NCBI GenBank assembly: GCA_032209605.1
Contig: JASFXZ010000043.1
Span: forward strand, 1,102,819 to 1,166,818
Direction: 5' to 3'
Source: Mactromeris polynyma
Taxonomy: Eukaryota > Mollusca > Bivalvia > Venerida > Mactridae
Length of the DNA stretch: 64,000 bases
Each line of letters starts with the position of its first letter. The first letter of the stretch is position 1. Made by a program: the position numbers and the translations under genes. Shown here one piece after another: positions 48,501 to 60,500 of this stretch. The notes beneath the pieces are model-generated. The model did no database searches. It had not been told where the DNA came from and saw only the letters and a program-made list of their open reading frames with translations.

Positions 48501-51500
48501 CTCCCTGCCCTACAATTGATTCTATAATAGTGATTGTTACAACGTGTAGATATTATTGTCAAAGTAATTTTGGCGATTGCAAACATTTCCACACGCGAAA
48601 TGTCAGGAATAAGAAATAAGAGATCTTTTTGACACGCGATATTATCCACTTATGCAGTATTTCAGAAGCAAGATGTTTTAGTTAAATGCTATTGAACTTG
48701 ATATCTACATGAGACTGGTAGGATCAGTTTTATGAGAATGAACATTCTATATTACAGTATCAAGTGACCATAGAGAGTTGTACTCTTCAAAACTACTCCT
48801 ATTCTTTCCTATTATTGAGAATTTAAGGTCCTATTATTTCTACGCTGCGCAAATAAGAAACCTGTCAATTACAGCATCTTCTCGTAAGAGATGAGTAGCT
48901 TTGTAAAAAGATGACATGATAGAATATACTTTGTAAAAATGACATAATAGGATAGAACATAATACATTAAGATAGTTTTACTTATTCCATGTTTGAATTA
49001 TTACCTTTTTGGCCATTACCACTAATTTTTCTTACTTTGTTCCTACTTTTTCGTCATATTTGCTCCTATTTTTCTCATGCTGTTTTGAAATGGCTGACTG
49101 GAAAGCCTGTATTCATAAAAATTTTAGGTGTAAACAAAATTGTTTGTTTCAGGTTTCCCAACCTACCCTGTTTTTTTGCCCGACCCTAGAACATTTTTCG
49201 CTTGTTAAATTTGTTTGGCTTTTTGGTAAAATTTTTCTTTTTGGTAAAATTCCTTGTGTGAATTTCTCTTTATGTTCATATTTCTGCCTAGTTATTGGAC
49301 ACTTTATGAGTATTCCAGCTAAAGAGCATTATATTAACATTGATTAAACATTTTCTATGTTAAAAGGGAAAGGTGATTTGTCTTTTAACATGATATTCAT
49401 TTAAATCTATGTTTAATTTGCTATTTTTGAAAAATTTAAAAAATCTGCATAAACAATTTGTTCCTACCTACCTACTCTACTTTTTTAGCCATGAAACCTG
49501 TAACAAACAAAATTTGTTTAGGCCTTAGCTATATTGATTCTCTGTAAATCTGACAGCTGATACAATGTTGTACTTATAACATAATATTGTAGATGCTTCT
49601 TGGACCTGTTGGTGACAAGTTTGGTCCGAGGAAGACATTTGGTGTGTGTATGATTTTGTCCGGAATATCAATGGTAAGACAATTTTTATTAGAATTATTA
49701 GGTATGATACTTGTACACCCACAAACTCTGTATGGGTGTCTTTTTGTTGTATTTATTTGCAAACATTGTCAGCTGCTTTCTCAAAAGGGGGGTATTAGAT
49801 TTAGTCTTGTCTGTCAGTCTGTTTGACTAAAGTCTGTGTCACTTATATTTCAAGAAGTATTTGATCTAGAGTTACGAAACTTCATAGGAATATTAGTAAT
49901 TACATGACATTGGCACCTGTGTTCTTTTCGATTGCATTTATTCAGAAAGAGCAGAATTATGCCCCTTGATAGAGTAAAGTTGGGGCAAATTAAATATGTC
50001 CTATGAACTCAAATATCACCAACCTGTCCATATAAATTAAGTGTATTAAAGTATTTGTGATCAGTACCATGGACATATAAACCATGGATTCGAAACAGAC
50101 TGCTATATGTATATAGCCTTGTTTGAACTCTCGTGAAAAATGATCCATAATAACCGAGATGTTTCGATTAACAGTAAAAAAATTGCGACGTTTGACATTT
50201 TGAACTGCCTTAATCGTCATGTTTTACCACAGCTATATATTTCTTGATGATATTTATTTATTTTGTGTTTATCTTGTTGTTTGCTTGTATGCATTTTTTG
50301 GTTCAATACTGAGTTGTAAGACTGAACGAGCGTCGTTTAATCAGATGAAATTTCGAGTCAAACCCACGATACTTACCTAGCGTGCTAAGGATTGTGGGTA
50401 AATTGCGCGCTAAGGATTGTGGGTAAATTGCGCACTAAGGATTTTGGGTAAATTATTTTTTCATATCATTTCACCAATATCAGGATAAATCACATCCATT
50501 GTTTATATGTCTGTGTCAGTACAGACTTTTATTAGTTTGAACATAGAACTTTGGGCTATCAAGACTACAGTAAGTGCTCATAATCTAGTATTCAAAGCAT
50601 TATGAACTTTGCTGTGAAGACTTAGGATTCATGTACCGGAAGTGATTGTTATTTACCAATACACCAATTGATAGTTTCAAAAGACCTTACATTCCCCCCA
50701 TTTTTATCAATTTTTTGCAAGTAAATATTACTGCATTCTTATCTCCTCATAAAACTTGTATGGAAAATTCTCTATATGTGGTCAGGTTTAACAATTGATT
50801 CAATTTTTGTGAATGGAATATTGTTTTAGAAAATTGAACAAGAAACCACGGCAGACAGACTGATTAAAAACATCATTTTCTATCAACTTTTAGCGCAGCA
50901 CATCGGCTTCACTCGCAATTCAGGTTAGGTAACTCTTTGTGTCACTCTATACGCTTCTGATATTTACGTTGTACAGTGTCGTAACTGTTAACAGGGGCAT
51001 TGTAATAAAATGTGATTGTTCCATACTTCAGGCATCCTTTGGACATTGGAGTAATTTCTACGTATTCTGTTTATTGCTGTTTCTGAATGGCACTGCTCAG
51101 GTAGGGTTGTATTTGTTTAGTACAAACTCCTTTGTTTTTCAGCTTTACCTGAGCACGAAGTGCTCATGTAAGCTTTTAAGATTGTTTGATGTCCGTTTTT
51201 GTGCATCAACATTTTCTTTAAACAGCATCTCCTTCTATACCACTGGATGGATTTTTCCAAACTTCACAGGAATGATTCTTGGGTTGCATAAATTGTTCCA
51301 GTCTGTTGCATAAGTAGGTTACAGGAGCTAAAAAAAGATTTTAAAAGTGTAAACTTTGAAAATCTTCTTGTCCAAAACAATAAGGCGTACAGCTTTGATA
51401 TTTGGTGTGTACCAATGTTTGATATTTGGTGTGTACCAATGTTTGATATTTGGTGTGTACCAATGTTTGATATTTGGTGTGTACCAATGTTTGATATTTG

Positions 51501-54500
51501 GTGTGAACCAATGTTTGATATTAGGTGTGTACCAATGTTTGATATTTGGTGTGTACCAATGTTTGATATTAGGTGTGTACCAATGTTTGATATTTGGTGT
51601 GTACCAATGTTTGATATTTGGTGTGTACCAATGTTTGATATTAGGTGTGTACCAATGTTTGATATTTGGTGTGTACCAATGTTTGATATTAGGTGTGTAC
51701 CAATGTTTGATATTTGGTGTGTACCAATGTTAAGTGGTCCTCTTACACGAATACATACATTATCAAGTTCCATCATAAAACATGGCCACCAGGGGCAAAC
51801 CCTCCTTTTATTGTTTTTGGAAGACTTGTTTATTAAATTCAATAAACAATGACCACTCATCTAAGATCCTCTTTGTAACACACTGTAAAACTTCAATACA
51901 GCATGATTAATTTATAGTTCATTTTTAGGTTAGCAATACAGAAACAGTACACAGAGTAAAACAATATTATTTACCATGTTCTTGAGATGGTATCATGATA
52001 TTAATATATTTCAGGCTCAGTGTTGGCCAAATGTAATGAAGGCCATAGGTTCTTGGTACCCGGACAAAGTGAGGAACTCTGTGTTTGGCATGTTTGGGAC
52101 TTGTGCATTTGCTGGGGGTATCATTGGAACAGCTTTAGCTGTAAGTTTTCAGTATAATTGTTTTATGATAACACGCTTTGGTGTCAGTTATGTCCTTTGC
52201 TTAAAAAAGACGTCTATTATCTTATTGTACATTTACTTACGTTGTTCCTGACTGTATGGAATGTTCCCGACTGTATGGAATGTTCCTGACTGTATGGAAT
52301 GCATACGATAACTTCTGATTGTCTACACCCTGCGGCGATTAAAAGTTTTTATGGCTTCTTTCAATTTCAGGTCATTATACTAAATGTCTGACGTATGTTT
52401 GCAAAACATGATTTATCCATTTCGGGGAGTTTTATTATATGTGTAAAATACAGTCCGAACCGAAAGGATCTGTACTATGGTTGATTTTTCATATGCTACA
52501 TGGAAGAAACTAAAACGGGACCGAGAAAATCGTCGGATTTGAGGAAGTTTCTCAAGTGGAAGAGTATCCAAACCAGAGAGTTTCCACTGTTTTTGGTTTA
52601 GTTAACTATTGAAATTTGTGGCATGAATGTTGATGTTGACATCTATTCCTCCTGGTGTCTGAATGCATATATATCATCAGTAATTTTGTTTTATAGGTTT
52701 TCTTGCAGACATCATATGGTTGGAGAAGTGTCTTTTTTTGTCCTTCCATTTTGTTAGTAAGTATGCTGTTCATGAAAAAAATGTAATTTTACATAAATGT
52801 TGACAGCCTTGACTCTGTTTACAAAATACGATTGAAAACTGTTTCCAGTAGGGCTGGTATTGATACAGTTGATATCAATATTTTAACATTGTTTTCTGTC
52901 AATAGATAATCAATACACACTTTTAAACTTACTGGCAAATACAGAGAATGGTTAAAGTCCGAATTTGTGCCAAAATAGTGAAAAGAAGCTTTGTAGTTGT
53001 CCGCTAGTTAAACAATGCTCTAGTGGATAGTGCATTCCAAATGTCAACAATGTAATATAATGCTGTGAAGTTAAAAATAAGGATTGATTACTTAAGTGGT
53101 ATCTTGTTATCATAAAAGTTGAACATTTCAATATGTAGAGCATACACACATAAACATACAGAGTTAATAGTCTATATTTTAAACGATTTTAAAAGTATAA
53201 TCGATATACTTATGTCATCAATATTTATTTTTCGATATATCAATATCGTCTTTATGCAAAAATTGGAATCAATGACAGCCCTAGTTTTGATTTATTTACA
53301 AAAAAATAGTTTTTGTTCTATCTTTAGATATTTTAATTGCAAATCATTTTTCTTGCTCTGTACGTTGAGTACCTAATCAAAGTCCCAACTTCTTACTGGT
53401 ACATACTGTGCTTTTATACTATTTGCATTTTTTAGCAAATCTGGATGCAACCTTCAATAATGGCTGCAACAATGCAAGTTCCACTTGGCTCAGTTTTGGT
53501 TCCAAGCAGTGAGAAAAAAGAACCTAAAAGAATCAATCTTCAATCGTTGCAGCTCAGTCATGTAGAATTTCATTTGTAAAATTGTCATAAAGGTGAAGTG
53601 ATCGGAACAGTGACTTGTAGTGTTGACGTCAGTGAATTTAAACACTAATATGAACAACTTGCACAAGTTATTCAGTTTTCTTTATTTAGTCATTTAAAAA
53701 ATTGTTTTTGGTTAAATGTGATGTATACTAAACACTGTATTATTATTATTACAGATACTTCTTGGTGTTCTAGTTTTACTTTGTTTTCATCAACCAAATG
53801 AGGTCAATATTGACGTACCTGGAAAAGGTAAGAATAATTAATTATAAACTTTATCTGTTGCTTGATGATCACTCTATATGTGGGGCACAGTTTGCCAACT
53901 GGAAAGTTTTTGCGAAATTTTGCTAAGTCAAAAAGTGAAAATGTCGACCAGTGTTGTTTTCCTCAATCCTATGTCATTTTATATGAAACAATAACAATAC
54001 TCATATCAGCAATTTGCAAATATTACTGCTTGTAAATGTATAATTTTGTGACTTTTAAAATATCCTTTATAATTTATCCAGTACTGTACTGTTTTATCGT
54101 GGCAGCCAATTTTCGACAGGGTAAAACAAAATTTTGCAATTTAATTATTTGTGAATTTATAAAGTTTATGCAATGCTGTTATATATTGGTCCCAGGTAAA
54201 ATTGTCTCAGTTCAGTTAAGTGGAGAGTTATTGTTATCAGATTTTTAAAAAAGCATTATACAGTATTACATATGATATTTATTGTGTCACTGACTACCAA
54301 GTTTGCTGCCTTTTAACATTGTTTTATTGGGTAGTAACCATTTTTTCTACAGTCTGACCTCGACTATGCAACAACCTTCTACCCGAATACTTGGTATCAA
54401 CTGAAATAAATTTCAGGTCCTGATGTATCTTAGGCACATTTGAAAGGGGCTATTCAAATCATGTATAAGTTGAAATAAAATGTTGGTCCCAATGAATTCA

Positions 54501-57500
54501 AATGAACCAGCTCCAACTGTTTATAATGCAGAAAATGTTATTGTTATCAATGACAGTCTTGATGTTTACTTTCAATGTTTTCAGAAACCGCTCCAACATC
54601 TTCAAGTTCAACCACAAAATCTGAATTAACTTGGTTTCAACTGTGGAAAATACCGTAAGTGATTATACATTAGCATTTTGTTTTACATTGATTGTTAAGT
54701 ATTAATCACTGTTAATGACTGATACCTGGGCTGCTTACCAGTACTCCCACCTAATCCAGGGGTTGTGAAAACTCCCCCAGTAGGAATTTAACCCTTGTGC
54801 TCCACCCTTATACCACTATCTATCCATAATTGGCTTGATAATTGTATTTAAATCTGACATTTATCTTAGTGTTGTTACTTAGGATATTTTACAGTTTTAA
54901 TCCACTTTTTTTTTGGTGTTTGTTTGTGTAAGAGATACAGAATTCCACTTTTTGACGTATGTCTTATTGTTATATTTAGGATGTTGGCGGAAATTGCTGT
55001 ATCTGTGTTCTGTTTGAAGGCAGTTAGATATTGTATGTACATGTGGTTACCTATGTATTTATTAAAGCAAGTAAGTGTGATTAAGTCAATGTTACTGGTA
55101 ATTTACAAGTAATGGTACCTGTATCAAGTCACTTGTTTTCAATTTCTGTGCTGACTTGATTTTCTCACTTTTCATCAGATTGTCACAAATAAGTCTGTTG
55201 GGCAAGAATATGTAGACGAAAAGTTGATTAGCAAAATGTTCACCTTAATGGTCATTGTGTCACAGTGACTAGTTGTCACTGCAGAGTAAAACATGTAGGT
55301 GATCCAGATTGCTCAGTTGGTCTAGTCTTGTAGTGGAGGTTCCCCGGATGAGCCATTGTCTGGCGGAACAGTTTTCTGGCTCTATAACAATTTTTAAAGA
55401 ACGTTTATTGATTTGACTTTTTTCTGTTCTGATCTTGTGAAGATTTTATGAATGGATGATGCATATTATCAACATTAAAATCCTACAGCATTGACATTTT
55501 TGTGTTTTTTTTTTCTGTTTCAGTTAAACTACTCCAAGACAGAAGCTGGCATGTTTTCAACAGTATTTGAGATTGGTGGTGTTATCGGCAGTGCTGTGAT
55601 AGGCTTTGTTCTAGATAGGTAAATTGTGATGTGAATACGGCTTACTGAGATATAAGAATATAAAAATTAATTTGTTTAGCTCATACATCATCAGCCAGAC
55701 CAAATAGTGCGTACCTTCCTCCTGGCACTGTAGAGGATATTCAGCACAGCTAGTCTGTCCATACATCATTAGCCAGACCAAATAGTGCGTACCTTCGTCC
55801 CAGCACTGTAGAGTATATTCAGCACCGCTAGTCTGTCCACACATCATTAGCCAGACCAAATAGTGCGTACCTTCGTCCCAGCACTGTAGAGGATATTCAG
55901 CACCGCTAGTCTGTCCACACATCATTAGCCAGACCAAATAGTGCGTACCTTAGTCCCGGCACTGTAGAGTATATTCAGCACCGCTAGTCTGTCCACACAT
56001 CATCAGCCAGACCAAATAGTGCGTACCTTCTTCCCGGCACTGTAGAGTATATTCAGCACCGCTAGTCTGTCCACATCATCAGCCAGACCAAATAGTGCGT
56101 ACCTTCGTCCCAGCACTGTAGAGGATATTCAGCACCGCTAGTCTGTCCACATCATTAGCCAGACCAAATAGTGCGTACCTTCATCCCGGCACTGTAGAGT
56201 ATATTCAGCACCGCTAGTCTGTCCACATCATTAGCCAGACCAAATAGTGCGTACCTTCGTCCCAGCACTGTAGAGGATATTCAGCACCGCTAGTCTGTCC
56301 ACATCATTAGCCAGACCAAATAGTGCGTACCTTCGTCCCAGCACTGTAGAGGATATTCAGCACCGCTAGTCTGTCCATACATCATCAGCCAGACCAAATA
56401 GTATGTACCTTAGTCCCAGCACTGTAGAGGATATTCAGCACCGCTAGTCTGTCCACACATCATCAGCCAGACCAAATAGTGCGTACCTTCTTCCCGGCAC
56501 TGTAGAGTATATTCAGCACCGCTAGTCTGTCCATACATCATCAGCCAGACCAAATAGTGCGTACCTTCGTCCCAGCACTGTAGAGTATATTCAGCACCGC
56601 TAGTCTGTCCATACATCATCAGCCAGACCAAATAGTGCGTACCTTCTTCCCGGCACTGTAGAGTATATTCAGCACTGCTAGTCTGTCCATACATCATTAG
56701 CCAGACCAAATAGTGCGTACCTTCGTCCCAGCACTGTAGAGGATATTCAGCACCGCTAGTCTGTCCATACATCATCAGCCAGACCAAATGGTGCGTACCT
56801 TCGTCCCAGCACTGTAGAGGATATTCAGCACCGCTAGTCTGTCCATACATCATCAGCCAGACCAAATGGTGCGTACCTTCGTCCCAGCACTGTAGAGGAT
56901 ATTCAGCACCGCTAGTCTGTCCACACATCATCAGCCAGACCAAATAGTGCGTACCTTCTTCCCGGCACTGTAGAGGATATTCAGCACCGCTAGTCTGTCC
57001 ATACATCATCAGCCAGACCAAATGGTGCGTACCTTCATCCCGGCACTGTAGAGGATATTCAGCACCGCTAGTCTGTCCACACATCATCAGCCAGACCAAA
57101 TGGTGCGTACCTTCTTCCCGGCACTGTAGAGGATATTCAGCACTGCTAGTCTGTCCATACATCATCAGCCCGACCAAATAGTGCGTACCTTCGTCCTGGC
57201 ACTGTAGAGGATATTCAGCACCGCTAGTCTGTCCACACATCATCAGCCAGACCAAATGGTGCGTACCTTCTTCCCGGCACTGTAGAGGATATTCAGCACC
57301 GCTAGTCTGTCCATACATCATCAGCCAGACCAAATGGTGCGTACCTTCTTCCCGGCACTGTAGAGGATATTCAGCACCGCTAGTCTGTCCATACATCATC
57401 AGCCAGACCAAATGTGCGTACCTTCGTCCCAGCACTGTAGAGTATATTCAGCACCGCTAGTCTGTCCACACATCATTAGCCAGACCAAATAGTGCGTACC

Positions 57501-60500
57501 TTCATCCCGGCACTGTAGAGGATATTCAGCACCGCTAGTCTGTCCACACATCATTAGCCAGACCAAATAGTGCGTACCTTCATCCCAGCACTGTAGAGGA
57601 TATTCAGCACCGCTAGTCTGTCCACACATCATCAGCCAGACCACATAGTGCGTACCTTCTTCCCGGCACTGTAGAGGATATTCAGCACCGCTAGTCTGTC
57701 CACACATTATCAGCCAGATCAAATAGTGCGTACCTTCTTCCCGGCACTGTAGAGGATATTCAGCACAGCTAGTCTGTCCATACATCATCAGCCAGACCAA
57801 ATAGTGCGTACCTTCGTCCCAGCACTGTAGAGGATATTCAGCACCGCTAGTCTGTCCACACATCATTAGCCAGACCAAATGGTGCGTACCTTCTTCCCGG
57901 CACTGTAGAGGATATTCAGCACTGCTAGTCTGTCCACATCATCAGCCAGACCAAATGGTGCGTACCTTCTTCCCGGCACTGTAGAGGATATTCAGCACCG
58001 CTAGTCTGTCCATACATCATCAGCCAGACCAAATGGTGCGTACCTTCTTCCCGGCACTGTAGAGGATATTCAGCACCGCTAGTCTGTCCATACATCATCA
58101 GCCAGACCAAATAGTGTGTACCTTCTTCCCAGCACTGTAGAGGATATTCAGCACAGCTAGTCTGTCCATACATCATCAGCCAGACCAAATAGTGCGTACC
58201 TTCATCCCAGCACTGTAGAGGATATTCAGCACAGCTAGTCTGTCCATACATCATCAGCCAGACCAAATAGTGCGTACCTTCATCCCAGCACTGTAGAGGA
58301 TATTCAGCACCGCTAGTCTGTCCATACATCATTAGCCAGACCAAACAGTGCGTACCTTCTTCCCGGCACTGTAGAGGATATTCAGCACCGCTAGTCTGTC
58401 CATACATCATCAGCCAGACCAAATGGTGCGTACCTTCATCCCGGCACTGTAGAGGATATTCAGCACCGCTAGTCTGTCCATACATCATCAGCCAGACCAA
58501 ATGGTGCGTACCTTCATCCCGGCACTGTAGAGGATATTTAGCACCGCTAGTCTGTCCATACATCATTAGCCAGACCAAATGGTGCGTACCTTCATCCCGG
58601 CACTGTAGAGGATATTCAGCACCGCTAGTCTGTCCATACATCATCAGCCAGACCAAATAGTGCGTACCTTCATCCCGGCACTGTAGAGGATATTCAGCAC
58701 CGCTAGTCTGTCCATACATCATCAGCCAGACCAAATAGTGCGTACCTTCTTCCCGGCACTGTAGAGGATATTCAGCACCGCTAGTCTGTCCATACATCAT
58801 TAGCCAGACCAAATAGTATGTACCTTCGTCCCGGCACTGTAGAGGATATTCAGCACAGCTAGTCTGTCCACATCATCAGCCAGACCAAATAGTGCGTACC
58901 TTCGTCCCGGCACTGTAGAGGATATTCAGCACCGCTAGTCTGTCCATACATCATCAGCCAGACCAAATAGTGCGTACCTTCGTCCCGGCACTGTAGAGGA
59001 TATTCAGCACCGCTAGTCTGTCCATACATCATTAGCCAGACCAAATAGTGCGTACCTTCATCCAGGCACTGTAGAGGATATTCAGCACCGCTAGTCTGTC
59101 CACATCATCAGCCAGACCAAATAGTGCGTACCTTCATCCCGGCACTGTAGAGTATATTCAGCACCGCTAGTCTGTCCACACATCATCAGCCAGACCAAAT
59201 AGTGCGTACCTTTGTCCCGGCACTGTAGAGGATATTCAGCACCGCTAGTCTGTCCATACATCATTAGCCAGACCAAATAGTGCGTACCTTCGTCCCAGCA
59301 CTGTAGAGTATATTCAGCACCGCTAGTCTGTCCACACATCATTAGCCAGACCAAATAGTGCGTACCTTCATCCCGGCACTGTAGAGGATATTCAGCACCG
59401 CTAGTCTGTCCACATCATCAGCCAGACCAAATAGTGCGTACCTTTGTCCCGGCACTGTAGAGGATATTCAGCACCGCTAGTCTGTCCATACATCATCAGC
59501 CAGACCAAATGGTGCGTACCTTCGTCCCAGCACTGTAGAGGATATTCAGCACCGCTAGTCTGTCCAAACATCATCAGCCAGACCAAATAGTGCGTACCTT
59601 CATCCCGGCACTGTAGAGGATATTCAGCACCGCTAGTCTGTCCACACATCATCAGCCAGACCAAATGGTGCGTACCTTCTTCCCGGCACTGTAGAGGATA
59701 TTCAGCACCGCTAGTCTGTCCATACATCATCAGCCAGACCAAATAGTGCGTACCTTCATCCCAGCACTGTAGAGGATATTCAGCACCGCTAGTCTGTCCA
59801 TACATCATCAGCCAGACCAAATAGTGCGTACCTTCGTCCCAGCACTGTAGAGGATATTCAGCACCGCTAGTCTGTCCATACATCATTAGCCAGACCAAAT
59901 AGTGCGTACCTTCATCCCGGCACTGTAGAGGATATTCAGCACCGCTAGTCTGTCCACATTATTTGTCCTCCTTATCTGTAAAATGTGGAGAAGTTGTCAG
60001 TTGCTTGTTGAAGAACAGGCTAGTAAAGGTTGGTTACCCAGATATGCTGGTCAGGTCAACTGACGGCTGTACTTAACTGAAATAGTGTTGAATAACGGCA
60101 TAAAATCCAACACAACACTATCTGGTGTACTAGTGCCATGTGTTGGCCTTATTGTAACAAGATCAGAACTATACTGGATGCTCTCACATTAAATTTGTTT
60201 GTCAGTTATTATTATTGACTAGAATATTAATCAAATAAGTTGATTTCTTGCGTTTGAGCAGTACTCATTATTAGTTTATTGTTTAACATATGTACTCTTC
60301 CAACTTCATCAGTAATTATCTCAACTTTTTGTCACAACTGAGGATTTTGTTTTGTAATAAGTAGGAAACATGTGATATAACTGCTACAACATAGGCAATA
60401 TGATTGGTTTCCAGGCATGCCTATAATCCTTTTAATCACTTATTTAGTATGAGTGTACTGTTAAGCGCTTTATTTCTGCAGTGCCAAATTTTGGCGGCTT

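Noticed and set aside
55611..59898. Series of long minus-strand ORFs (VWLMMYGQTSGAEYPLQC repeats)
   Set aside because: Frames of the 78-bp minisatellite, interrupted by 76-bp units, and antisense within a transporter intron.
55682..59960. CRISPR-like regular array
   Set aside because: Whole units repeat without unique spacers, and the setting is a eukaryotic intron.
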